From an uncultured Flavobacteriales bacterium (GTDB lineage: Bacteria > Bacteroidota > Bacteroidia > Flavobacteriales > BACL11), in assembly GCA_949372805.1 (NCBI GenBank), contig CASIBH010000006.1, positions 1 to 64,000 of the forward strand: DNA of 64,000 nt, read 5' to 3'. The notes under the pieces are model-generated. The model did no database searches and was not told the origin of the DNA. It saw only the letters and a program-made list of their open reading frames with translations. Made by a program: the position numbers and the translations under genes. Of this stretch, positions 1 to 9,801 are shown piece by piece (positions within the stretch are counted from its first letter, which is position 1; each line of letters begins with the position of its first letter).

Positions 1-2
1 TA

Positions 3-122
3 CTAGAAATTAAGAACCCTGAAAAAACTATAAATCTAAAAAGTCTTTCTTCTGGGATGTATGTAGCGCAATATCAAATTGGGAAAACAATAAAAACACA
101 AAAAATTAATATTTTAAAATAG
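3..122 (+). CDS. C-terminal end of a secreted protein with T9SS type A-like sorting domain (5' truncated by window)
   Basis: Frame 3 reads LEIKNPEKTINLKSLSSGMYVAQYQIGKTIKTQKINILK*, typical of T9SS C-terminal sorting domains (SLSSGMY..). Confidence 0.7.
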   Translation, partial: LEIKNPEKTINLKSLSSGMYVAQYQIGKTIKTQKINILK

Positions 123-128
123 TTTCTT

Positions 129-2479
129 ATGAAAAAATATCTTCTTTTATTTATTATCATAATCGTTTCAGTTGTACTGTTAAGTAATTCAACTTTTGAT
201 TTTAAGTTTGACGTTGTTAAAAGTTCTCCTTCATTTTTATTAGATAAAAAAATTGAAAGAAAAATTGATGACTTATACTGGCAGACTTAACGCTTGAAGA
301 AAAAATTGGGCAAACTTGTCAAATAACTCTTGAGTCTGTACTACAAAAAAATTTAGATGGTAAAATGATAGTACCACATATAATTGATACAGCAAAACTA
401 AATGAGGCAATAAATAAATACAAAATTGGATCAATTTTAAATGTAGCAAATGGACCAGAGGGCCCAACTTTTAATAGAGAAAAATGGAAATCTGTTATAA
501 ATACCGTACAAGATTATGCCGCTAATTCAAGCTCTGGTATTCCTGTTATTTATGGTGTGGATGCAATACACGGAGCAACATACACGTCTAACAGCACTCT
601 TTTTCCTCAAGAAATTGGGCTAGCGGCTAGCTGGAACCTTAGTCTAGCTAAAAACATGGGGGAGGTAACAGCTTATGAAACAAGAGCTTCTGGAATCCCT
701 TGGAACTTTTCACCCGTTTTAGACCTTGGAAGAACTCCTATTTGGTCAAGATTTTTTGAAACTCTTGGAGAAGATGTTTATTTAACAAAAAAAATGGGCG
801 CAGCAATTGTTGAGGGCTATCAAGGAGGAAGCAAGATTGATGAAAAGCATGTTGCTGCATGTCTAAAACATTATGTTGGTTATGGCTCTCCAAGATCAGG
901 CAGAGACAGAACCCCTGCCTTAATACCTCAAAGAACTATGGAGGAACTACACCTTCCTCCATTTGAAGAGGCTATAAAAAAAGGAGCACTAACAGTAATG
1001 ATTAATAGTGGAGAGGTAAATGGTATTCCTGGACACAAAAACAAATACTTAATAACAGATGTTTTAAAGAATAAGTGGGGTTTTGCTGGCTTTACCGTTT
1101 CAGACTGGGAAGATTTTATCATGCTACATAAAGTTGCTCAAACTGACTCTAGTGTTAAGCAGGGAATTGCAAGTGCAATTAACGCAGGAGTAGACATGAG
1201 TATGGTTCCAAATAACCCTGAATATAAAAAGTATTGTAAACTTCTAATTGAGCTTGTTAATGAAGGTGCTGTGTCGAAAGACAGAATTAATGATGCTGTA
1301 AGAAGAATATTAAGGGTTAAACACCACCTGAATTTGTTTGAACAGCCTACAGTGAACTATAGTAGCTACACAGATTTTGGCTCTAAAAAGCACATAGCAA
1401 AAGCATACAGAGCGGCAGCAGAATCTGTTACCTTACTAAAAAATACAGACAACATTCTTCCTCTTAATAAAAACGCTAGAATTATGGTTATTGGCCCATC
1501 AGCAAATAGTCTTAGCTGTTTGAACGGGGCGTGGACACACACATGGCAAGGAGTAGAAGAAAAATATCATAATAATCACCCAACCATAAAGGAGGCTATA
1601 GAAAATGAAATTGGAGAAATAAGCTACTTTAAAGGCTCTATTATGAGTATGGAAAATGGAGACGAAGTAGACCTGCCCTCACAAGATCTTAAAGCTGCTG
1701 TTAATGCTTGTAAAAATCATGATGTAGCAATTGTGTGTCTTGGAGAACTTCCGTCTACAGAAAGACCTGGAGATATATACTCCTTAGACATGGCTTTGGA
1801 GCAAAGAAATATTATAAAACAATTATCAAAAACAGGCATTCCAATAGTGCTTGTTCTTGTTGAAGGAAGGCCTAAGATAATTAATGATATTGAACCTCTA
1901 AGTGCCGCGGTCTTACAAGCTTACCTTCCGGGGGATCAAGGAGGAAGAGCTGTTTCTGATATTCTTTTTGGGAAAGTTAACCCTAGTGGAAAACTACCTT
2001 ACACATACCCTAGGCACAATGGTGTGGTGATGCATTATGACCACAAACAGTCAGAATTAATAAATGGAAACACTTGGCAAAATGATTTTTTTAATCCGCA
2101 ATGGGAATTTGCTCATGGCCTAAGCTATACAACTTTTGAATACAGCGAACTAAGCCTAAATAAAAAAAATCTTTATAGCAATGACAAAGACTCTATTGTT
2201 GTGTCTGTAAGTATTACAAATACAGGTAAAAGAGAAGGAAAGGAAAGTGTTCAGCTTTATATTAATGATCATTATGCGACAATATCTCCTTCGCTAAAAA
2301 AACTTATTGCTTTTGATAAAATTTCACTATTACCTTCAGAAAAAAAGACCTTAACATTCAGTATAAGAAATGAAGACTTAATGTTTTATGGGGCAGACAA
2401 CACTTGGCAAAGTGAAGAGGGTAGTTTTTCTGTTATAATTAAAGACCTGAAGTCAACATTTAATCTTAAAAATGACTAG
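129..2479 (+). CDS. Glycoside hydrolase family 3 (beta-glucosidase-like), reading frame broken near 274-277
   Basis: ORF 365-2479 has GH3 N- and C-terminal domains, nucleophile motif GFTVSDWEDF and FnIII-like tail. Frame upstream (ATG 129) encodes signal peptide MKKYLLLFIIIIVSVVLLS..KIDDL; the mature frame resumes as LADLTLEEKIGQ after an apparent +2 nt. Confidence 0.9.
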
Positions 2480-4450
2480 ATGTTTCGGCTGTTAAATAAA
2501 AAAATACTGTTTTTAGTTATCTTTTCACTGTCTTTTTTAAGCTTAAAAAAACTAAGCGCCCAAGACACATTAGAAGTTGCATACAAAAGTGCAAGCTATT
2601 CAATTAAAGACCCTGTTTCTAGTATTAAACTTGGAGGGTATTTTCGGTTTTTAGGCTATGTTAGAAATCTCCCAAAGATTTACCCTTTAGATATACCAAG
2701 CTATTATTCTGGACCTTTTCCTCAGCAAACTGTTTTCTCAGTCGGAACAGGCTACCGCGAACCTATGCTATTACTTACAATATCCGGAAAAGCAAAAAAA
2801 AACATGTCCTTTGGAACAGAACTAATGCTTAATAGCCCCTTTGACGGTAATTTCTCTAATAACACTATTTCATTAAATCTAGGAACTAATTTTTATTCTA
2901 CATTAAACTCAGATTTTGGGAAATTTAAAGTTCATGCTGGAGGAATCTCTTGGTATAAACAAAGTAAACTAACCGTTTGGAGCGAAGAAGGATACTTACG
3001 ATATAGTCCGTTTGAAAGAGCTCCATATGACCCGCTTAACAAAGAGACTGTTGAAAGATATAGCAAATACTATGAACAAGGAGTTATTGATCAAGATATT
3101 AGGTTTGGTAATGTTGCTTTTCAAGGAATAACACTAAGCGGCTCTGCCTTTCCTTGGCAAATTACAGATGGCCTCTCTTTTCAGGCAATTTTAGGGAAAA
3201 CACAAAATAATGTAGCAAAATTGGTCTCTGACAAAGCAGACGACTACTCATTTGGCTTAAAAGTTTCTAAACAAATTGATTCGAAGAAAATGGTTGCTTT
3301 AAATTTCTTTTCTTCTAAAACAGCAACAGATTCAATGTCATTGATTAAAAGAGAATTTAGTATGTCTTCATTTGAGTTTGATTATAAAACAAATGGCGTC
3401 AGACTTTTTGGGGAGCTTGGATATGGAAACTACCAAAGCAGCAAAGTTGCCCTTTCAGGTGGCGAGGCAATTATCTTAAATTTAGCAACAACAAAAAAAC
3501 AAACAATAATTCCTCTACAAATTCAATACTCAAGAATCTCTCCTGAAGCGGTAAATGTTAATGCTTCCTTTAAAAACACTTCTGTTATAGACCTTGTTGA
3601 AACAACCGTTATTGAAGAAGGTGCTGCAGCTACAGTTATGACATCATTTGGCGGTCCAATTACTAATTTAGGGTATCTTGCAAACAACAGACAGGGATTT
3701 AGCTTAAATACTGAATTTGAAATTGGTGACTTTTCAATCTCTGGAGGTTTGGGGTTTTACTCTGAACTTGAAAGAGTAAACTCTAGCTTTTCCTACAACC
3801 ATACATCAACAGGCTTAATCCTATCAAGAATATCTTACTTCAGCACTGGATACGGACCATACGGCCACCTAAACTCTTATTACAGAGGGGTTTATGAGAA
3901 TGTAAGTGTAACGGACTCAAGTATGATTGATTCAACTGGAGCCCCACTGTTTGACAAGTTTTACTGCTCTTCTGATCTTCATTTAAAATACAAAACAAAA
4001 GTCTTTGAAAGAGATTTGTATGTTTTTTCACTAACAAACTACAACACGGCACAAAACTTTTATAGCGCTACTCCTGTTTTAAGTTCAAAGGCTTTGATAC
4101 GACAACTTAATCACTCTCTAGATATATGTTACTCAATTAATAAGCGAGTATCCTTAGTTTTAAAGTCAAGCTATGAAAGGGTTTTAGCAAACAAATCAAC
4201 TCAGCTTGATGATTATGACCCTTTTCCTATTGATGCAACTGGACAAGATTTAGGTGTTAAAAACTATGAGCCTAGCTATAAGCCGCGTAACCAAACAGGT
4301 GTGGTTAATGGTTTTGGCTTTGACATTAAACTAAATGATGGTGCTTTTTTATTTTTAAGACACAGTCAGTTTAGTTTTAAAGATAAAAACTTTGCTGAAA
4401 CAAACATAAAAGGAAGCGAAACAACTCTAGAAATTAAAATCAATTTATAA
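2480..4450 (+). CDS. Predicted outer-membrane beta-barrel protein, unknown function
   Basis: Signal peptide ending LSAQ, long amphipathic beta-strand pattern, ends in ..TTLEIKINL; directly abuts the GH3 gene. Confidence 0.65.
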   Translation: MFRLLNKKILFLVIFSLSFLSLKKLSAQDTLEVAYKSASYSIKDPVSSIKLGGYFRFLGYVRNLPKIYPLDIPSYYSGPFPQQTVFSVGTGYREPMLLLTISGKAKKNMSFGTELMLNSPFDGNFSNNTISLNLGTNFYSTLNSDFGKFKVHAGGISWYKQSKLTVWSEEGYLRYSPFERAPYDPLNKETVERYSKYYEQGVIDQDIRFGNVAFQGITLSGSAFPWQITDGLSFQAILGKTQNNVAKLVSDKADDYSFGLKVSKQIDSKKMVALNFFSSKTATDSMSLIKREFSMSSFEFDYKTNGVRLFGELGYGNYQSSKVALSGGEAIILNLATTKKQTIIPLQIQYSRISPEAVNVNASFKNTSVIDLVETTVIEEGAAATVMTSFGGPITNLGYLANNRQGFSLNTEFEIGDFSISGGLGFYSELERVNSSFSYNHTSTGLILSRISYFSTGYGPYGHLNSYYRGVYENVSVTDSSMIDSTGAPLFDKFYCSSDLHLKYKTKVFERDLYVFSLTNYNTAQNFYSATPVLSSKALIRQLNHSLDICYSINKRVSLVLKSSYERVLANKSTQLDDYDPFPIDATGQDLGVKNYEPSYKPRNQTGVVNGFGFDIKLNDGAFLFLRHSQFSFKDKNFAETNIKGSETTLEIKINL

Positions 4451-6162
4451 TGAAACATCTATATTTATACTTATTTATTCTTTTGTTTAGTCTGCCCACG
4501 TCCCTTATAGCTCAAGTTGATAATCGTGTGTGGTATGATGGAAATTCTAGAGCAATGTTTTATAGAGACGCCTTAGCGGGTGATAGCAAAAACATGGACA
4601 CTACCTCGGCAAGAAGTAATGGTGAGGGGTATACGGCTATTGATCTTGGAATACACTTTAATCCTTCAAAAGAAATAGAAATATTTTCAGAAATTAGAAT
4701 AAAAAATGATTTTGGCTATATGTGGGGTTCGGGAGCTTACGTTGAGCTAAGAAGACTTTCTGTAAGGGGTGTTTTAAATAATCGGGTAAGTTTCAATCTG
4801 GGGGATATTTACTTGAAGCAAAGTAAGTATACTTTATATAACAATCAGCAAGAACTATCAAAGCATGAGCCTTCTGTTTTTAACGCATATAGAGATTTAA
4901 TAAACTATGAGAATTTTTATCAAGAAAATTTTTGGAGAACACAGGGAATTCAGTCAAATTATTCATATACCTTTTATAATACAATAAAGTCGGTTGAACT
5001 TGATGGCTTTGCCTCAAGAGTAAGGGGAAATCAATGGCTTGGAAAACCAGAACTTTTAATGCTCGGAGGGACTAGCGTTCTTAAATTGGAGAATAATTTA
5101 AAGTTTGCCATCAATTTTATTAACTCTTTTGAGGTGCAATCCACAAGCTTAGACTCACTTACTTATAACAACCCGGTTTATAATATCCAGAGTTCCTATT
5201 TTAAAAAATTAGATAAAAATGTTTTTATTTTAAACGTGGATGCAGGCGCGTCCTCTAGATCTTGGAGTAGAACCAATGGTTCAGAAGAAAAGATGATTGA
5301 AGAGATTGGAAATTTTTTAAATATAAAAGGAGAGTTTAAAAACACAAAAAACTCTCTTAGTTTAAACTTTAAATATACAGACCCAAACTTTAGAAGCTCC
5401 GGAGCACAAACTAGAAGAATAATTTACAACTCTTCTCTCTCTACTTACCCCTACTACACAAATAATACGACGTTAAGACCTGTTAGCTTGCTCGACATAA
5501 CGACCGACCCAAGCATATATAATCAACGTCTTTCAACAACTTTGATGAGCTTTAATCCAAAATATGGAGCTGTTACTCCATATGGAGATGCCACCCCAAA
5601 TAGGGTTGGCGCAAACGGAAATTATGTGTTTAAAAACAATAAAATTGAAACAAATCTAACTGCAAATTTATTCTCTGAAGTTATTGGCCAGGGAACTGTA
5701 AACAAACGGTCACTATTTTCTTCTGCAGCAAGTATAAAAGCTAAACTTGAAGAGTTTATAAAATTCAAAAATAAAACGACACTTGAGCTTAGCGCTTATT
5801 TTGAAGAGGTAAGCAGAAATGGTAATGACGTGGAGTCAATTAGTTTTAGCTCAAGTTTATTAAGCGCAGGTCTTTCTTATGAGCTATTTCAAAACCTGAA
5901 AATTATTGGTGGGGCTAAAATTTTTATTGTTAAAGGCAATGAATTTACCGCAGAGAGAAATGAATATGACCAAATAATAGATTATAATATAGAAAACTAT
6001 GATTCAAAAGAAAATATTTATCTAGTTGGGCTTCAGTATAATTTTACAAATGATATTTACTTTAGCCTACAGTCAAATAAAATTAATATTGTCAACAATT
6101 TAATTGATCAAGAGAAATTAAATTTAGCAAGGATTTACTTTATGTTTAATATGAATTTATAA
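4450..6162 (+). CDS. Predicted outer-membrane beta-barrel protein, unknown function
   Basis: Signal peptide MKHLYLYLFILLFSLPTSLIAQ, beta-barrel-like alternation, C-terminal ..RIYFMFNMNL; start overlaps the preceding stop. Confidence 0.65.
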   Translation: MKHLYLYLFILLFSLPTSLIAQVDNRVWYDGNSRAMFYRDALAGDSKNMDTTSARSNGEGYTAIDLGIHFNPSKEIEIFSEIRIKNDFGYMWGSGAYVELRRLSVRGVLNNRVSFNLGDIYLKQSKYTLYNNQQELSKHEPSVFNAYRDLINYENFYQENFWRTQGIQSNYSYTFYNTIKSVELDGFASRVRGNQWLGKPELLMLGGTSVLKLENNLKFAINFINSFEVQSTSLDSLTYNNPVYNIQSSYFKKLDKNVFILNVDAGASSRSWSRTNGSEEKMIEEIGNFLNIKGEFKNTKNSLSLNFKYTDPNFRSSGAQTRRIIYNSSLSTYPYYTNNTTLRPVSLLDITTDPSIYNQRLSTTLMSFNPKYGAVTPYGDATPNRVGANGNYVFKNNKIETNLTANLFSEVIGQGTVNKRSLFSSAASIKAKLEEFIKFKNKTTLELSAYFEEVSRNGNDVESISFSSSLLSAGLSYELFQNLKIIGGAKIFIVKGNEFTAERNEYDQIIDYNIENYDSKENIYLVGLQYNFTNDIYFSLQSNKINIVNNLIDQEKLNLARIYFMFNMNL

Positions 6163-6166
6163 TAAA

Positions 6167-7177
6167 ATGAAAAAAAAATACAACCTAATACTATTATGCT
6201 TTTTAATACTGTTTTCATGTAAAAAAGATGGGCTAGAAGGTCCAAACCTCAACGATTTGTATGGGGAGCTTAACTTTGAAAATGCTCTTGCAATAGTGGG
6301 AGATAGTGCAAGTTTTTCACAAAATGAAGATGTTTATTTCACTGCAAAATTTTCTAAAATTGTAGACTGGAAAATAACAATAACAGGTCTTAATTCAATG
6401 TCTGAAAAAGTAATAACTGGTAAGTCAAGCTTAATAGACAAAAACAATAGCCTTTGGAGGGGAGAGGTTACAAGCCTGCCCTTTTTTCAAGAAGAAGATT
6501 GCTCAGTCTTATTAACATTTAGAAACCATGAGGATTCTGTGTCAACCTCTTTGAATATTACAGGAACTAAAAATTATGGAAACGGTAACGAACTGTTAGT
6601 GAGTGATTTTGAGAATGGTTTTAATCCAAATTTTACAAACTTTTTTCAAACGACATGCTTAAAAAAAATAGAAACAGGAGGGGCTGGTCAGGGAGGCAAA
6701 TACCTAAGGCAAGAAGGCACTTGTGATTGGGATTGGCTTATAGGGTATGTAGACTACCCTTCAGCAAACTGGTATCAACAAGGGGTGTTAAACGCTGACC
6801 CAGAAAATATTTATTTTAATATAATGATACATGGAGACAGTACTTTATCTCCAACTAATGAAGCAAACTCACTATTTAAAATAGAGTTTTATGAAGACGA
6901 AAATCAAGATCAATACTATGATCCAAACTCTGAAGACAGACTAGATTATGAGTTTGACATTAATTGGAACGGATGGAGAATGGTCAGTGTAAGGTATAGC
7001 GACTTAATAATGGCTACAGACCCAAGTGGTGGTGGTGTAAACGGTAATTCAATTAGAGAGCCTAATAAAATTATAAAAATAAGAACCCTTCTTCTGGCAA
7101 ATCCTGAATCAGGATTTGCAAAGGCAGATGTTGATTATATTATCTGGAGCGAAGAAAGCCCAATTCTAGAACAATAA
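6167..7177 (+). CDS. Surface lipoprotein, putative glycan binding
   Basis: Lipobox LILFSC/KK, N-terminal Ig-like stretch, then a jelly-roll-like segment; co-directional with GH genes. Confidence 0.55.
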   Translation: MKKKYNLILLCFLILFSCKKDGLEGPNLNDLYGELNFENALAIVGDSASFSQNEDVYFTAKFSKIVDWKITITGLNSMSEKVITGKSSLIDKNNSLWRGEVTSLPFFQEEDCSVLLTFRNHEDSVSTSLNITGTKNYGNGNELLVSDFENGFNPNFTNFFQTTCLKKIETGGAGQGGKYLRQEGTCDWDWLIGYVDYPSANWYQQGVLNADPENIYFNIMIHGDSTLSPTNEANSLFKIEFYEDENQDQYYDPNSEDRLDYEFDINWNGWRMVSVRYSDLIMATDPSGGGVNGNSIREPNKIIKIRTLLLANPESGFAKADVDYIIWSEESPILEQ

Positions 7178-7178
7178 A

Positions 7179-8435
7179 ATGATTAAACAATTATTCTTTT
7201 TCTTGCTAATTTTTTCTTCCTGCTCTAATATAACACTACTTACTCTTTATGATATTGAAGTAGAGGCGGCAGAGGGAATAGATGGTTTTACCTCAACTGA
7301 AATATTTAGCAAAGGAGGAAGTGATGAGGTTTGGGGAATGGACGACGAAAACTGTAATCCTTTTAGTTTTTCGGCATATGATGCAAGTTTTGATTATTCT
7401 ATGATTAATACTGATGACGAAAAAACACAAGAAAAAGAAGATCTAGAAGAAGTAAAAGGAAAGTATAACCTACCAGCTGTAAAAGTTAAAGACAGGAAAT
7501 ATGTGGTCAAAAATTCTATTCACTTAAAAACCTCAAAAAAACCATCTTGTGAATGGATTGGAATGGGAATTGGTTGGGACGATTGGCAAGGAAAAGATTT
7601 GAGCTCTGTTATGGAAAGCGCCGCAATTGAAATGCTTATAAGGGTAGAAAAAGGAGCTATATCAAATCTGCCTGTAGTTTTTATTTTAGAAGATTATTCG
7701 GAAAACCAATGCTACGCAACAGCAAGTTATCTTGGAATTGATGGCGGAAAAATAACTTCTAAATGGACAAGAGTAGTTGTACCTCTGCAAACGTTCTCAT
7801 ACAGAACAAATAAAATTAATCTTACTAATATTAAGCAGCTAATGCTTCAGTGTTACGATGCAACAGATGTTTTTATTGATAATATTAAAATTATTAAACA
7901 TGATCATCAGTATGAAAGGCTTGAAGACAATCTTACTGTTTACGATAGTCTTTCACCTATTACAATCTTTAAAGATAGCTTATTTGCAAGCTGGGGGGTG
8001 GGAATAAAAGGGTGTAAAAACTTTACTATTGCACAAAATTCTAAAAAAACATCTTCATTTATAGCTGTGGACCTAAGCTCTAACAGCTGCAACTGGAATT
8101 CATTTGGAATAAGCTGGAACAAATGGAAGTATACAGACATCAGCCATGATATAAAAAACTTTAAACTAAATCTAGATATTAAAAGAACCTTATGTAAATC
8201 TTTCACAATTACCTTTGAAGACTACAAAGGAAAAAAACTAAGCTATACAGTGGAAAAAGAGCTGCTTGTCTTTGACAAAAAAAATAGTAGCGAATGGGGT
8301 AAAGTGTCGGTTCCCTTAAACTTATTTCCAATTAGAAAGTCAAAAATAGACCTATCTAAAATAAAACAACTTATTTTTAAATTTGACAAAGACACAAGGC
8401 TTGAATTGGACAACATAACTTTAACAAAAAATTAA
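7179..8435 (+). CDS. Lipoprotein with two internally duplicated CBM-like domains
   Basis: Signal with Cys (IFSSC/S). Two similar segments: CEWIGMGIGWDDWQGKDLSS..WTRVVVPLQTFSYRTNKINLTNIKQLML and CNWNSFGISWNKWKYTDISH..WGKVSVPLNLFPIRKSKIDLSKIKQLIF. Confidence 0.6.
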   Translation: MIKQLFFFLLIFSSCSNITLLTLYDIEVEAAEGIDGFTSTEIFSKGGSDEVWGMDDENCNPFSFSAYDASFDYSMINTDDEKTQEKEDLEEVKGKYNLPAVKVKDRKYVVKNSIHLKTSKKPSCEWIGMGIGWDDWQGKDLSSVMESAAIEMLIRVEKGAISNLPVVFILEDYSENQCYATASYLGIDGGKITSKWTRVVVPLQTFSYRTNKINLTNIKQLMLQCYDATDVFIDNIKIIKHDHQYERLEDNLTVYDSLSPITIFKDSLFASWGVGIKGCKNFTIAQNSKKTSSFIAVDLSSNSCNWNSFGISWNKWKYTDISHDIKNFKLNLDIKRTLCKSFTITFEDYKGKKLSYTVEKELLVFDKKNSSEWGKVSVPLNLFPIRKSKIDLSKIKQLIFKFDKDTRLELDNITLTKN

Positions 8436-8438
8436 CTC

Positions 8439-9800
8439 ATGAAAAAATCTATTGCATTATTATTCATTCTTTTAACAGGCTCTAACTTTATTTACTCTCA
8501 AATTCTTTGGGATGACTTTGAACAAAACAGAATTGGATACTATGATTTTGTTCACGGAGGAATGACTGAAAGATATGAAAACCCAGACATTAACAGTTCT
8601 GTTAATAGCTCTCCTCTTTGCGCTCAATATGTTAGAAACCCTGGTGAAATGTGGGATGTTCTTGTTATTGTTGCTAATGGTGCTATTGATGATGTTGGTG
8701 ATTATGTTAGCGGTGATAAAATTATGAGTGTTGATGTTTTTAGTCCAATGCCAGGACTTCCTGTTCAAATTACTCTTGAGGACTCTTCTTTAGCAGGCCC
8801 AACAAATTATCCAACAGGAAGACATAGTGTTTATCTAGGTCAAACAACAAAGACAAATGAGTGGGAAACAATAAACTTTATTTTTGATAATCAGCCAGAC
8901 CCAGCAATGTCTTCTTCAAATTTAACCTCGGTGATTTTACTTTTTAACGGAGGCTCATTTACAAACGATACTTATTATTTTGATAATCTTTATGGTCCAG
9001 AATTTAACAACCAATGTGATGGGCTTACAAACGATCCTCTTCATGACTTTGCAGATTGGGATTGTAATTGGAACTTATCGATGTGCCCTTCACAAACTCA
9101 ATGTAATGATTTTGATTACATGAGCGGTTGGCTTAACCAAAGTTATAATCCAGAAAACTCTGGAATTAACACAAGTAAGTATAGCGGAGACTATACCAGA
9201 AACCCGGACCCTAATGGAGAGGATGTTTTAATTGCATATTTCCAAGAACAAGATTTAGATGTTGGTCTATATCCTTTTTTTAATATGAAAGTTTATGGTC
9301 CTCCAACCCCATTATATATTTCATTCCAAAACAATGGTACAGAAATTATTGGCTTTGAAAAAAATATTTGGCAAAATAACACGTGGCAACAATTAAATCT
9401 TGACCTATCTAGTATTTCTGCTAGCAGCATGAGTATAAACAGAGTGGTTTTGTTTTTTGATCAAGGAATGGTTAATTGGAACACTTATTTTCTTGATGAT
9501 ATAGGGCTTTCTTCTGCACCTGTTTCAATAAATGAAAAAACCTACGACTTTGAGTTAATTCTATATCCAAAACCTGCAAAAGATAAAATCTCATTATCTT
9601 TAAAAATCTTTAACTCCTCATCTGTAAAAGTAGAAATAATTAATCTTCAAGGTAAAAAAATACAGACGATTGTAAATGGTAAAAATCTAGAAGCTTCGAT
9701 CTATAGTTATGAAATAGACAACCTTCGCTCGGGGCTTTACTTCTTAAAAACAACAATTAATGGTGTTGAAAATGTTGAAAAATTTGAAGTTATTAGATAA
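8439..9800 (+). CDS. Secreted T9SS-sorted protein with two CBM-like beta-sandwich segments
   Basis: Signal peptide MKKSIALLFILLTGSNFIYSQ; repeated DNLYGPEF / DDIGLSSAP domain ends; C-terminal sorting domain ..LRSGLYFLKTTINGVENVEKFEVIR. Confidence 0.65.
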   Translation: MKKSIALLFILLTGSNFIYSQILWDDFEQNRIGYYDFVHGGMTERYENPDINSSVNSSPLCAQYVRNPGEMWDVLVIVANGAIDDVGDYVSGDKIMSVDVFSPMPGLPVQITLEDSSLAGPTNYPTGRHSVYLGQTTKTNEWETINFIFDNQPDPAMSSSNLTSVILLFNGGSFTNDTYYFDNLYGPEFNNQCDGLTNDPLHDFADWDCNWNLSMCPSQTQCNDFDYMSGWLNQSYNPENSGINTSKYSGDYTRNPDPNGEDVLIAYFQEQDLDVGLYPFFNMKVYGPPTPLYISFQNNGTEIIGFEKNIWQNNTWQQLNLDLSSISASSMSINRVVLFFDQGMVNWNTYFLDDIGLSSAPVSINEKTYDFELILYPKPAKDKISLSLKIFNSSSVKVEIINLQGKKIQTIVNGKNLEASIYSYEIDNLRSGLYFLKTTINGVENVEKFEVIR

Positions 9801-9801
9801 A

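Noticed and set aside
273-467. Minus-strand 64-aa ORF, and other short antisense ORFs in the track (e.g. 928-1122, 3840-4052, 8472-8768, 15333-15563, 39757-40023)
   Set aside because: They lie wholly within strong coding genes on the other strand and have no recognisable domains or start signals.
8640-8730. GTT/GAT-rich stretch as a tandem repeat
   Set aside because: Only loose compositional bias in codons for Val/Asp/Gly/Ile; no fixed period.
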